DNA from: Acanthosoma haemorrhoidale
Lineage: Eukaryota; Arthropoda; Insecta; Hemiptera; Acanthosomatidae
Assembly (NCBI GenBank): GCA_930367205.1
Contig: OV884015.1
Span: 84,186,841-84,250,840 of the forward strand
DNA length: 64,000 nucleotides
Reading direction: 5' to 3'
Below, one piece after another: positions 37,140-49,202 of this stretch. A program made the position numbers and the translations under genes. The stretch's first letter is position 1. The number at the start of each line of letters is the position of its first letter. Under the pieces are notes generated by a model. The model worked only from the letters and a program-made list of their open reading frames with translations, was not told where the DNA came from and searched no databases.

Positions 37140-37222
37140 TATTTAACTTTTATTATTACTTATTGCCTTATAAAAGGCAGATTGTAATTATAGCACAATA
37201 AAGGAAATTTTGAATTTGAATA
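37140..37222 (+). mobile_element. Lineage A LINE 3' tail, very short
   Basis: Only the last 80 bp or so are present: ATTACTTATTGCC, AAAGGCAGATTGTAATTA and an AATAAAGG-type end. The first bases may be target DNA. Confidence 0.65.
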
Positions 37223-37369
37223 AACTTTTATTTTGTTTTATACAGACACTTTACGAAGACATTTTTTATACAAAATATTTTAGTAAATTTAAAAATGAAC
37301 AATTTGAGAATTACATTTCTTTAAAACTAATGGCACGTAAGTGATTCACCATGTTCCCTTGCCGATCTA

Positions 37370-37740
37370 TTTCTGTAGCGCTATCTGTTCCCCTATCCTC
37401 TAGGAATTTTTGCATCCTCAAATCCTCCAGTAACCTCCTCTAAATATAAGTGGAAGAAAAACACCGCAGTACTGGACGGAATGCCACGAAGCCCTTCCAC
37501 GAAGCCAATCTCCCCACACACTCGGTCCCCTCCGTATCTCTGTGGCCCTATCGTCTATTTGAAGTGGCAGATAAAGAAGGAAGTCAAAAAGATCCAGGTC
37601 TCCCCGGGCGACTGCGATAAGGGACTAAATTTGAACAGAGAGACGGCGGGTTGATGGACCCTTTTAAGTCTTAAGTGGTCCCTTAATAAACATGCTGAAT
37701 ACAAGTTTCATATCCAGTCACTACCGACCCCCCCCTACAT
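37370..37740. other. GC-rich block, unclassified
   Basis: It has no recognised protein motif in any frame. It lies between a lineage A tail and the AT-rich tandem repeat, in the repeat-dense stretch before the mariner. Confidence 0.35.
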
Positions 37741-37981
37741 ACTTCTCCCTATCCTACTTAGCAGGATGAAGTTGTTCCTTGTATGTATTTTAATTTGCAA
37801 GGGTAAACTACAGATTCATTAAATTCAAGAGACGAGTACTTGAATTAACTTAGAATTAAAACCTAATCGGACACCGGTAAGATGTGCCAACCGTACACAT
37901 ATTGATTCATGATCCAAGTGAGTGAAACAATGCTTTGTTCCTGTTAATTGTACTTTCACGTCACAGCAAACTATCAAAAAT

Positions 37982-38036
37982 AATATTCACTAATCAATAT
38001 AATATCATCAATATAATAATATCAATATAATCTTCA
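37982..38036. repeat. AT-rich tandem repeat (ATCAATATAAT)
   Basis: Four imperfect copies of ATCAATATAAT lie in tandem. Nothing else is recognised around them. Confidence 0.8.
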
Positions 38037-38125
38037 CTGTTTATCAAACCTGAGGGAATATTTGGACATAGTAAATAATTAACGAATTATATTATATTCT
38101 GAATAAAAATAAGTTACACACAATC

Positions 38126-38203
38126 TTTTTAGATGAGGGAACAAAAAGAAGTCGCTTGGGGCTAGATCTGGCGAGTAAGGCGGATGGTCAGACAGTTGAA
38201 ACC
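38126..38203 (-). mobile_element. Second mariner fragment, 78 bp
   Basis: It repeats 38542-38619 almost exactly in the same orientation, covering the PPYSPDLAPSDFFLF part of the transposase gene. The two copies are about 340 bp apart and the intervening DNA includes the terminal repeat of the larger fragment. Confidence 0.85.
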
Positions 38204-38310
38204 TTGAAGACAGGAGGAGGCAGGAGGTAGACTTAAAACTGAAGTAGACTAGTACAGACTATTCTAAACTGAACCACCCACCACCAGATGGGTTTGTGAA
38301 TGACAGGGAG

Positions 38311-38947
38311 TACGAGGGTGGTCTGACAAGTTTCCGACCTAACAAAGATGCAAGACGTTTTTTCAGAATTTTTTTTTTTATTTTTCAACATAGTCTTCTT
38401 GTTACTCTACACAGTTCTCCCAGCGATGCTCCCATCTCTGTAACCCGTCCAAATAGTACTCAGCGTTTTACTCTGCAAAATAATCGTTCACGAAGGTGCT
38501 TGCCACTTCATTTGACGAAAATCTCTGTCCTCCGAGCGCAATTTTTAGATGAGGGAACAAAAAGAAGTCGCTTGGGGCTAGATCTGGTGAGTAAGGCGGA
38601 TGGTCAAGCAGTTCAAACCGTAATTCATGGATTTTCGCCATGGCAACCGCTGAGGTGTGACGGTGCGTTGTCTTGGTGAAACAGGATTTTCTTTTTCTGC
38701 AAATGTGGCCGTTTTCCCGCAAGTTCTGCCTTCAGCTTGTCAAGTAATGATGCGTAGTATGCTCCTGTAATGGTTTTTCCTTTTTGAAGATAATCGATTA
38801 AAATAACTCCATGACTATCCCAAAAACAGTCACCATCACTTTCCCAGCCGAAAAAACAGTTTTTGCTTTTTTTGGAGCCGATTGCCCCTCTGCAGTCCAC
38901 TGTTTGGACTGTATTTTTGTTTCGGGCGTATAATGGTGTAACTCTGA
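38311..38947 (-). mobile_element. Mariner transposon, 5'-truncated
   Basis: The right end on the plus strand is a TA followed by a mariner-type inverted terminal repeat (CGAGGGTGGTCTGACAAG). The transposase is read on the minus strand from about 38947. The N-terminal DNA-binding part and the first catalytic Asp (DETW motif) are missing; the sequence joins mid-domain at HHYTPETK. The matching left inverted repeat is absent. Confidence 0.88.
38415..38947 (-). pseudogene. Mariner transposase, C-terminal half, broken
   Basis: The remnant reads from HHYTPETK through VFWDSHGVILIDYL, FHQDNAPSH (second catalytic Asp) and YSPDLAPSDFFLFPHLK (third Asp, in the DD34D arrangement) to the QEDYVEK end. Breaks are a frame change just after DNAPSH (about 38655), another near 38915, and stop codons at the FAE and CVE positions (near 38467 and 38420). 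Members of this family cut and paste the element at TA sites. This copy is inactive. Confidence 0.85.
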
Positions 38948-39774
38948 GGAACATTGATAAACGTCTTATTCGCCTATTATGTATATCTGGTGTAGCCCCC
39001 GAGCTCCTTTATAACAGATTGGACAGCTTAGTACCCATCTTTTCCACTTAACAAGTTTCAATTGGCAAGTTGAAGGGACCTTCGCTCTCCCCTTGTGTCA
39101 TCTTCATATCATCTGCATACTTGTATGTATGGCACCTTTTTTATAATATTTTTTTCTCGTGATTATCTCGGGTAAACAGGTCATCATGAGTAAGACTTGT
39201 AAATACCGTTGATCTCTCACGGTTGGAAGGATAGTTACCTGATCCACGTTAGGCCGGTCACTGGACTCATCTGCGTACTGTTAGGGTCCGTTTCCTCAAA
39301 TGTCTTTATTATTCCAATGTGTTTTTTTTTTATAATATAAAAGGTTGACTATCCTGCCTATTCAGTTTTTCCTACTTATATACCGTTAATTTTTCTTATA
39401 CGTAGATTATTATCTAGTAGTTAATTATTTTGTGTTCGATTTTGTTACATTCTTGCTAGATATCTCGCTATGTTAAATGGGTTACCTCATTGTATAATTT
39501 AGGCATGATAGGTCTTTCTTCACATAATCATGGCTTAATTTTTACGTATAATAAGTCGTGTTTTATGGTGAAAATGTATTCAGGTTGTCAAACATGCAAT
39601 ACAATACACTTGATACTTTTTGGAGGGGTTTAAGCCACTATATTTTTAATAAATAGTATTTTTGGGGCCTTTGGAAGACAATAATTATAAAATCTCATTC
39701 AGGAATGGATGAACGTTTTCGGAGCAATAAAGCTTAATTGTGCTAAGCGTCGTTTTGTTTTTTTTAGAAACTTT

Positions 39775-39831
39775 AGTGTAGTACAATTACAATCTGCCTT
39801 ATTGGGCAATAAGTAATTGTGATAAATGATG
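39775..39831 (-). mobile_element. Lineage A LINE 3' tail, very short
   Basis: Minus-strand copy of the terminal 55 bp (CAATTACTTATTGCCCAATA, AGGCAGATTGTAATTGTAC). No other part is present. Confidence 0.6.
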
Positions 39832-40748
39832 TTAAGCATCACTGACTTTTTTCTAGATATGTATGTTAGCCTAGGTTGAACTAAAGTGTGAATAGATGGA
39901 AGTTGTTGCATTCTGCATTATCATTACGTAACATGCCTGATTTATAACTTGACTATGCAAGAAGATGTTGCTTCAGACGTGTTACTAGCGTCCTCTTAGG
40001 TCCGATGTCCTCTTTAGACATGGTCCCACAGCCAAGTATTTCATAAGACTTCAGGATCGGCTGGATTTTTCGCACTGCTACTGGTGTGCAGTGAGCCTGC
40101 TCCGGCGAAAAATAAATAATATTAACATTTTTTAATTAGTACTTTGCATGAGCTGTTTAATTTAATTAACGGCTTTACGAGTATTTAGGGCTTTCGATTT
40201 TCTGTTGTTGGTGACTTTTCAATGGCGACACTGCTCCATATAACAAGCCTAATTTAAAGTCGTATCTTTCTATATGTTCTACAAGAATCACATTCAAGGC
40301 AGGAATTTCGAAATCTTCCGGTATCGCAATGGCTTTTTTAGCATTTTCAATTATTGTTTTACGATTATTTGTATAAACTGCAGGATAAAATTAACAAATT
40401 GTAACAGCATAATTACTTTTAGCTTGCAGATAATATTTTCAAGCGTCCACAATATATTTTTATCGATTGAGTGCTTTCGACGGCGCTACGTTGTCATCTT
40501 TAGGCTCATAAAATAGTGTAATTTTCCACTATCTGCACATATTCTTTCAGTGTTAACAAAATATTTGGTGGAGGTTGGAAAACATTATCATTAATCACAA
40601 CCTATAAAAGTGTTCCCCCTTCCAATCAAAACTAGACGATATAACGAAAGTATTTTTATATGACGGTATCCATGTTCTGTTGTGTCTAGTCCCTCATTAC
40701 TCATTGCCGAAGGAATGATTAATGATAAATCCATGTCACGTCCCTTTG

Positions 40749-40788
40749 ACATTAAGTCAAACTCCTCAACCTGAGGAGTTAATGTTAT
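40749..40788. repeat. Perfect short hairpin
   Basis: AACTCCTCA, a 3-nt loop, and TGAGGAGTT form a 9-bp stem (40760-40780). The stem extends outward with ACATTAA/TTAATGT after a 4-nt bulge. It could be a short DNA hairpin or a remnant of a palindromic element end. Confidence 0.6.
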
Positions 40789-41442
40789 CGGTGCTAAGAG
40801 CTAGCTACCTCTCAATCTTGTTTTCTGTTTTCATCTCTAGATACACTTTTTCATTAAATTAGCTACTGATTTATCCTCGTGAGGCTTTGTGATCCCCGAC
40901 AAGATTCGTCTTCCAAAGGTAATATCCTGTAACCGCTTATAAAGCCCGCTTCTCCAAAGTACCATAAAATATTTTTGAAGGAACAGTCCCAGGAGAACCT
41001 AGGTGCATCAGCCTCTCCCTACACCAAAAACAATCCTGCCCCACTAACGGCCGAGGAGAGGAACAATTAAAGTGAATTTGCGGAGGTTTAATGCCACCAC
41101 TTTAGAGCACTTTATGTCCTAACTCTCCTAACCCCTGGGACTCGGTGGTAATGGTGCTGTAGTGTGAGCTGCCAACAGAAGGTGGCCAGCATCAAAACAA
41201 TGTCACTCCAGGTTATAATTATGTAGTGATTTAGTAATAATAACAAATTGTAGTAAATTTAAGGTAATAATATCCGTAAAAAAAAACTATGGAATTTAGG
41301 TAAAGTATGACAACAGTTTTTTTTTGGTGAGCACATTTGAAAACCAATTATACACATGCACAACTTTAGTAGAATGGGATTGATATAACAATTTTTCTGA
41401 CCTGGAAATGCTTGACAATCCTGAAAATATGAGGTATATATA

Positions 41443-41775
41443 CACTGACAGGCAAAAAATTCCACCCACCTGATTTTTTTATGTTTTCATCTCAAAATAT
41501 TTTTTTTATGAATAAATATGTATTTTTTTTATTTGTTTTTAACTAGAAATGTCAATATAGAGCATAGTAACCCATAATCCTTAATTCAATTAAAGGACTG
41601 CCCAATGTTTACTTTCCATGGAATCAAAAATGTTTATTCAGTGTCATTTGCGTTCTGGTGCAGCAAATTTCTTAGTTTTCGGCTTCGCTATTTTAATTTT
41701 CTCAATTTTAAGTTTTAAAATGCCTCTTCGTGCTGAGGATGCCCACAAGTGGGAGGAATTTTTTGCCTGTCAGTG
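41443..41775. mobile_element. Tc1/mariner-type MITE, 333 bp
   Basis: Both ends carry the same inverted repeat, starting CACTGACAGGCAAAAAATTC and extending about 28 bp with one mismatch. Each end is flanked by TA (41441-41442, 41776-41777), the Tc1/mariner target. The interior is AT-rich, with no transposase motif, so it depends on a transposase made elsewhere. The frames that cross it (41259-41465 and 41618-41881) share the FFACQC peptide only because they read the two inverted ends. Confidence 0.88.
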
Positions 41776-41779
41776 TATA

Positions 41780-43460
41780 TATGTTGTTTTAATAGGGTTC
41801 CTTTTACTTTTAGCATCAGCATCGCATGCTTTGGAACTTCTATGCCAAATTCTATACTTACTTAAGTCAAACAGGAATTGATTTATGAACATGATAAAGA
41901 TTATTTATGATTACACTTTGAAAGAACAAACGCATATTACATTACTCATGACTCTTAATCGTTTATTTTATACGTTACTCAATATGAATGAAATATATTT
42001 TTGATCGTGTTTGATGGAACTCGTAGAATTTTTATGTCCCAGGGGGGGGGGTCATGAAATGTAAACTTCCATGTGAAATTTCAAATCCCTGACGGGATCG
42101 GAGGTTTCTGGCTTTGACAAATCCAAAAAATTATACCACTGTTCATCATAAAGTGTTTTTCTCATTTTTTGTATAAATAATTATGTAAACGTACAAAATA
42201 TAATTGGAAGATGTAATATAAATGTTGTTCAAATCAATCAAAACTGGCTTAAGGGAGCTATCAGACAGTAATGCTTTGTTATGGCCTACTCAGAATTAAC
42301 TATGTTTAGCCCAACACTTCAGGCAGATAAGATGGTTTTATCATGTAATATTTAACTGGCCTTTAAACATGAATTGTACCTAACATTAGAGGTTAAATTC
42401 CATTAGAATAGTACGAGAGAGTACCAATGTGAGACTATTGCGAAATGAATTATTGAGAGCGAGACCGTTGTCTGTTGTAGTAGTTGAGTTGAAATACTGT
42501 TTGTAACTTCTCAACTAGACAAATACGCCTGGTTTCTTTTTCCCAAATAGATTTGGTAGGTGGTCGAGATAGTTCAGCTCATATAAAATACAAATGGGAC
42601 TAACTTTCCCTATTTAAGGTTTCGTTTTCAAAACCAGCTATGTGCTTTATTTAGCAAGTATAGGGTGCTTACCTGCATGTTCCGGTCATTGTCAGTGTTC
42701 CGTAGAAGCTACAAGACAATACATACCATTTTACATAGTAGTCACAATTGGCAATAGCAAGACCCCGTAAATAAGTAATTATGTTTTGTTTAGCTTTAGT
42801 TACAAAAAGTGATTAAAACTGTCATTAACTTGTTCGCTACCTTAACTCAACTTCTGAATTTTTTCAGAAGCATGATATTTTACATGGTAGTTCCATTTGA
42901 TGACTTAATTGTGCAAAAAAATAAAAGTATCCCCATTAAAAATAATGAAAATGCACAACAATTTATTAATCATACTAAGTAGGGTATCAAATTAAAGATG
43001 TTGTTATTAACATTATTGAAACTCAATATTGCGCCGTCGTGTTATCTAAACCTCCACTGCTCTTTCAGGTGCTCTTTGGTATATGGACCAGAATGGCTTG
43101 AGTTTTTTATACAATTTGTAACCACGGTTAACTTATTTTTATTTCTTAAAAATTTAAACTTGCTTGAACCAAGGAATTTCATTTCTGACCAGCATTTCTA
43201 TGAATCCTGTTGACTACATGCCTTTCTTACTCAAAAAATAAATCAAATTAATAAACATATTTGTATATATAAACGTTCTCTAGCCTTTGTTGCTGATAAA
43301 GATGGCTTTAAAATTTAAGATTGATGATTTTGCTTAGAATCATTTTTTGTAGGAACTACAGAACTCATACTTTTAAACGTACGACGGCCACTTTGTACAT
43401 ATTTAAAAGTAGAGCCGAGCTCAAAAATAGAGACATAAGGAAGGGCATTAAACGAAATAA
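41780..43460. other. AT-rich intronic DNA
   Basis: A 10-nt G run near 42043. No gene or element recognised. Confidence 0.5.
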
Positions 43461-43464
43461 CGAG

Positions 43465-43880
43465 TCAATGAGAGCAAATGGTGGGTGGGAGGGAAGTTAA
43501 TCCCCCTATATTACTATTACTGCTTAGGCCTGCAAAAGAGGGTTTCACCATGATGAGGCCGAAGGTGAACCGCAGATACGCAAGCGTTTTTCCCTGAAAA
43601 GCCAGGGAAGCATTCGTGGCGTTGCTATCGGATCGTGAACCCCAGTGCAAGCACTCCATCTAAGCGCTGACTGGCACTTTAAAGCGCTGATTAGGACATC
43701 TCGGCCGGTGGAGCGCTTGTAAAGTGTCCAATAAACCAGCCTCCACTCGGTGATATCTTCAGTGTGTATCGGCCAAGTGTCTTAAAATAAACGGAGGGAG
43801 GCAGTGCCCAACCCCTAATATAAGTTATCTGTTTGCTATCTCAACTGTCTCAAAGGCCGACGCTAAACATGTCAGCCTAG
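43465..43880. other. GC-rich block, unclassified
   Basis: Several short stems occur (GTTTCACC/GGTGAAC; CCCTG/CAGGG). The minus-strand 64-codon frame has no recognised domain. Likely an inserted repeat or SINE-like unit. Confidence 0.35.
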
Positions 43881-43884
43881 TTGA

Positions 43885-46770
43885 CGAGTCTGTTTGTTTT
43901 CTTATTCAGTAAATTCATCACATATTGCGCATTTATTTTTTTGGGGGGGGGTGGAGGGACTTTAAATAGTCGCTTTTCTTTTTGACGTATTCCAACAGGA
44001 ACGTTTCAAGAAAATTCAAATGAAACAAAAACCTCAGACCAACGCTTTTATTCACTCAGTATAGTGTTTAATAAACTATTAATATAAAAAGGAATTATTC
44101 TTCTGCTGTCATATGTATGATTAATTGCCATTAACTATGTTTAACGGGGTTTTCGTCTTTAATCCATCATGTAGAATTTATGCGGTAATTCTGATGTCTC
44201 TAGGTGACACAGGAGACAGTAAGCAGAGGAGAGTATATCATCGACAGTTTTAAATGATTGATGAAAGTATATACCAATTACTTGTTATCAGTTTTTACTA
44301 CGTGTGAAAGGTACATGTAAAATGTCATCCAGTCTAGGCCAGCAGGAAAATTGCAATCACAGGAACATACCGACAGATAAGCGTCCGACTAAAAAACAAC
44401 GATAGCCTAAAATTAAGGAAATATAGTTATTAAACCATTTTGAAATTGTAAGATATTTATTTTATATTCATCGTGAACAAGGAGAATGTTTATTAATTAG
44501 TTTACATGGAGTTTAACGCGCCTAATGTAGCGTTCATTCTGCCTCGTTAGTTTCACCTTTAGGTTTAAATTTAGGGTTGTCTCATGAATTACGAGCTGGT
44601 GTATGCAGGTAGGAGCAGTTTGCAGATGAGTTGAAATTACAAAGGTGGATTTTGAAGAGTTCATAAAAGCTTATATATTCTTATTGGTCCTTTGTTGGCA
44701 ACGTCAGAAATAATCACACAAGACTCTCAAACCCCCATAACATTTCTGAGTTAATTCAAGAGGAAACGAACCTTTCATTTTTTTCATTGAATAAACTTTA
44801 TCGACCAGAATATAATTTACCTTCAAGGTTTGTTGATCCTACAAATATAACAGTGGACATCTGAAACTAGTGATTTGCAGTGGAATTTCTCTTTGAATAT
44901 AATGTTTTTTTTTGAACAGAGGAAAGATAACCAGTTGCAAAAAAAACTTAAAATCACAATCAATTTTTGTCCTTTAATCTCACCGACTTTCGTCAATAAA
45001 TTTTATTTTATGGTGGGCAGGGACTCTTATAAATTTTACAGACTTGTTCCATGATGTGAAGGTTACATTAATCCCAGCACTTTTAGCAGATTATATTTTT
45101 TTTTCATGCCTCAATTTCTTTTGCAAGTATTACACCCCCTTGGATTTGTTGAAATGGTGGACTGAGTTTCTTCTGAAGAAGGTGGCTTTACAGGCAGGCT
45201 GCTCTCATTCTTATATTCTTCAGAAATATATATGAAGATACTCTAAATGCTAGAGTTGCATATTTGGTACCCTGGTAGGTAGGTGATGTCCCGATTCAAC
45301 AATCGAGTCTTTTAAGCAGATTATGGGCTCCATTTGGTCTTGTCCTTAGAGAACATATAGTTTTACTGATGATTAGCTGTAGCTGGGTCTTAATCTGGCT
45401 GGTCTATAGCATCCTGGCAGTACCCTGTAGACTTTGAACTTTTCCTGCTGGTCACTGAGTGACATCAGACATTCAAAAGCGATAAGATTCGAAAAGGGGA
45501 AAGTTTAAAGGAAGGTACCGAGGATTTCAAACTGGTGCTCAGACCTCTCATACTTAACAAATCGCGTAAATATGCAAATATGAGTGGTAAAATGCTTAAT
45601 ATTCTAGTGGTCTCGCTTTTAACGATCCTTTGATTTTCAAAACGATCTCAACTTTTTGTGATCTTTTTCCAAACCTTGTCACTAACATCGGATTTCCTTT
45701 AATATAATCTATCTATATATCAATTTTATTATAATAGTCTATCTAGATTTATTAATTATCCGGTCCTGTTGTTACTTGTGAATAATTACTAACATGTCAC
45801 ACACAAACTAAAAGACACAGCTACGTATTAAGCATGGGCGCTATCCGAGATCTGTCCATCAGTCGGCTGTACGTGGACGTCCACCCCTCAAAATAGTCTC
45901 CCGGGCATCTGGGTATTTATAGCTGGCTATTTCTTTCCGGGCTATTAAAAGTGTTTTATTTTATCATGTGTATAATTCTCTTCGATGTATTCTCGATCAT
46001 ACAAACTATGTTCGTGGCATAATGTGGACACTAAAGGAATATTTCATTTCTTCGCAATATTTCGAAGGGTTTGGTACACAGAAAGCCATCTGTGGGCAGA
46101 AGTGGTAGATAGCATTAAAATTGGTAGAGAATAGAGAGCGGTAGAGGGCTCTTCAATTCAAAAATCAAGATTCGTCATCTCCCTGCGAACGATTTTGAAC
46201 AATTTCAAGTTCCCAAACCTACTCCTTACATCTCTCCAACTCCTATCATATAAATATAATTCACGCAGCCTGCCCCTAAACTGTATCTGTCCATATCCCT
46301 AAATTGTATCAAAGAATAACGGAACAAAATAGTCGGTAGCTGTACACGGTAGCTCAGTTGGTTCAGTATCTGGAGGGAATCAAGAGGGTGTATAAAGGGA
46401 CAGTGGGGCTGTATAATTAAAATTATTTTCACTTCAATTAACTATGTAGACCCAGTCGCAGTTCTTGCATATATGTTTGTTTTTCTTCTGAATGGGGAAC
46501 GAACATAATTAGATTTTTGAAGTATTTTCCATTATTTCTCTTACGATTTTCTACGTCATTTCGTTTCTCATTGCGTTCTATCAGATTACCGAACTCTGCA
46601 CATGAACCGTGACATTTCATATTGCGCCTAATCGATTGTTCTCTTGTTGTCATTCGAGCCATTTGTTATCTCCTATGTGTTATGAGCCGCTAGAATGCCC
46701 TGTGTACATCCTTATCGCTGTGCGATAAAACCTTGTTTGTTGCTGGTTTATAAATGTGTATCTTCTCTGC
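43885..46770. other. AT-rich intronic DNA
   Basis: GGTAGCTCAGTTGGTTCAGTA at 46339-46359 is a lone A-box-like match without a B box. Nothing else recognised. Confidence 0.45.
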
Positions 46771-46772
46771 AG

Positions 46773-46837
46773 AGTCAAATGGATTTATCGTCTAAAGAGG
46801 ATTCCTCCATTTGCAAGCACATTTCCAAAGCTGCACG
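46773..46837 (+). other. Exon-like segment (candidate poison exon)
   Basis: A good acceptor (TGTGTATCTTCTCTGCAG) precedes 65 nt that end at a good donor (CACG|GTAGGT). In one frame it is open (SQMDLSSKEDSSICKHISKAA). If spliced after the phase-1 CELF exon, however, it reads ESNGFIV and then TAA, so inclusion would truncate the protein. 65 nt is not a multiple of three. No homology was recognised. It may be a regulated poison exon, a noncoding exon or a chance pairing of splice-like sites. Confidence 0.25.
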
Positions 46838-47248
46838 GTAGGTATCCAGTTATCACCGAAGTAATAACCGTAATTCCTCGAAATGTTACTAAAGGTGTAG
46901 GTTTCCCGATGGGTTGCGATGGTTAAGGTATTGTGTGGAAACTACCTCCAAAAATAAATTATCTACAAATTTTTAATCTGATAAAATTAACATTATTCAC
47001 GCAGACAGACCCGCAGGAAAACAGTTAGCAGGTCAACTTTTATCAATTTTTACAATGCTAGGGTCAAATTTCATAAAGTTAACATACTGAGCCAACTTAC
47101 TTTCGAAATGAGAAGGAATCAAATTGGCTTAGTATCGTTTGAAATTGTTTTTAATTCGTCACAGCAACGATTTGTATAATTATTGTAATGTTCTGTCCGA
47201 TCAAATTAATGACTTAGTAATAACTTTTAGTATGTATTTATATATATT

Positions 47249-47433
47249 GAAACTTCTTTACTGTGTTAAAATTACAATCTACCTTATTAGGCAATGTAAT
47301 TGTGATAAATCTTCTCATTCATACCATATTTACAATTGTCATTCACTCGCTCATTCATACAGTTTTTACGAACAGCCCAGAGGCCTCCCAGATCCACAGG
47401 TTATCACCTCCTTCGCATGCGAAAGAGGAAGCG
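47249..47433 (-). mobile_element. Lineage A LINE 3' tail, left arm of a head-to-head pair
   Basis: The minus strand carries the tail from the TTCCTCTTTCGCATGCG box to GGTAGATTGTAATTTTAAC. Its 5' break falls exactly where a plus-strand copy begins, with no unrelated DNA between. Confidence 0.75.
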
Positions 47434-47719
47434 ACCTGCTATAAATGCGTTACAGTGGGAGTCCTGGCAATGGCCAGTTTCTCCAATCATGTCCTGAGCG
47501 TATGTGGCTCTCGCGCTCTTCGTCAGCCTCCACTGGCTCGTATCCGGTAACACGGCTGACGGAGGAGCGTGGGGGGACTTCCCAAGACTCTGCTTCCTCT
47601 TTCGCATGCGAGGGAGATGACAACGATGTGGATTTGGGAAGTCTCTGGGCTGTTTGTAAGTACTGTATAAATGAGTGACAAATTGCCAACGAGGCAGATT
47701 GTAATTAAAAAAAAAAAAA
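47434..47719 (+). mobile_element. Lineage A LINE 3' tail, right arm of a head-to-head pair
   Basis: The plus strand begins ACCTGCTATAAATGCG, the same point as ACCTGCTATAAACGCG in the copy at 22669, and runs to GCAGATTGTAATTA plus a poly-A tract of 12. About 30 bp in the GAATGAGTG region are deleted compared with other copies. Confidence 0.78.
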
Positions 47720-48680
47720 TTGTAGGTATGACTTTATTAAACTTCAATAAAAGTGATGTATTTTTTTTTTTTACACGACACTCTGGTAAATGAATACTCT
47801 CGTTTATCATATTCATATATAATATAACAAATTATTATATAAAGTAGTGAATATTGATTTCACTTCACTCCTTACTTTTAACTATTTAATTAAGTGATTT
47901 ATAATAGGGTATACTTATGTTATCGTGTTAAAAATTTAAATAGTAAAAACATTAGCTGTGAATATTTGATATAATTGTAGCCTTTATAAAATGGTGCTCC
48001 ATTTGGCAATTTTTTGTGAAAAAATGTATTAACTTTAAGACTAGATCAATTAGATGGAAGAAAATCCATCTAGAGAATTCATTCAGTTATGAAAATACCA
48101 ATTAACAAATATTTGGTACTCACATATAATGGAGTAAATTGACTAAAATAAAACTAAAATATCAATCGGATTGCATCAATCTATTATACGCAAGAAAAAT
48201 GCCTGTTTTGTCCAATTGTTTTCCTCATGTTCTGTTGTATTAATGTATGATCACAATGTAAACCCATCATTCAGTCCAACGCGAGATCCTATAACAACTA
48301 ATCATGCAATAATTTATAATTTATCTGAACTAATTAAAATCAGACGGAATTGTGCAGATAATTTATTTTTAGAGTAAATATGAAATACATTTAATTAAAA
48401 CTTTTTTTTTTATAGCGGGTTATAATAGTTAGTAAAAAGATTCAATTGACTAAAATTTCTCTAACGGATAGCAGCTTCAAATAATATAACGTTAAACTGA
48501 TTCATTTCGAACCAAATTATCAATGGAAAAATGTTTGGCTAGAAAGGTTAAATTTCCTTATATTTGTAAGTTAATAAATAGAAAAACTTTGTAGTTTGTT
48601 GTTGAGTACATAAAGTATGCTTTTAAAGTAAATACAACAAAGGACTTTCCTGAAAAAACTCTTAATAGGAAAGTCAGGTT

Positions 48681-48758
48681 TCAATCAATTTTATTAAGAT
48701 AAAATTAATATCTGCCTTTTATTAGGCAATGAGTAATTGAGATAAATGTTATCATTCA
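48681..48758 (-). mobile_element. Lineage A LINE 3' tail, very short
   Basis: Minus-strand copy of the last 75 bp: GAATGATAACATTTATC, AATTACTCATTGCC, AAAGGCAGATATTAATTT. Flanking duplications are not clear. Confidence 0.6.
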
Positions 48759-49202
48759 TACTGAGATTTACTGAAACAGTACTGAGATTTTAAAAAGAAG
48801 TAATATACATTATTTGAAATATCTTTTGTGAACATTTTAGGTATATCATTTTTTTTTTTGTTATTTGATAAAAAGTTGATTTAAGATGACAAAGAAAACT
48901 TAGCCGTCAGAGGTTTTACGCCTTGAAGTTGATTACAACGTTAGAGCTAAATGGTAAAAGAAAAAACGGTCGGAGAATCAATAAAAACTAAAACTTTTTT
49001 TTTTTTTTTCTAAGCTCTCTAGTTAGAAATTCAGGATGAGGGAAAAATATAGAATATTTAGGTTAATCGGATCCTTATACTAGGAGTACCTGCTTGAAGG
49101 TGGTGTGTGAGGATTAAGGAGTGTGGGAAGGTGGCTGGGCCTAGAGTCTCTCTAGGCATGTAGTGTATTCTTATTTAGTCTTATTTCAGTGATGGGTTCC
49201 CC

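Larger units (their letters stand above)
38955..41435. other. AT-rich intronic DNA
   Basis: Besides the short LINE tail and the hairpin, GC-richer patches at 39210-39290, 39960-40110 and 40900-41180 were not classified. Confidence 0.45.

Noticed and set aside
41259..41881. Two frames sharing an FFACQC peptide, suggesting a small gene family
   Set aside because: The shared peptide is encoded by the inverted ends of the MITE.
43050..43080. Acceptor-donor pair CTGCTCTTTCAG|GTGCTC
   Set aside because: The donor half is too weak for a ratchet site.
43545..43580. Hammerhead-like ATGATGAGGCCGAAGGTGAAC
   Set aside because: It lacks the conserved C before TGATGA and the GAAA before stem III. GTTTCACC and GGTGAAC simply pair with each other, so it is an ordinary hairpin.
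46339..46359. Possible tRNA gene start GGTAGCTCAGTTGGTTCAG
   Set aside because: No B box, anticodon arm or acceptor stem follows.
47404..47816. Several overlapping frames with similar peptides on both strands
   Set aside because: They are readings of the noncoding LINE tail, which happens to lack stops; the same peptides recur at other tails.
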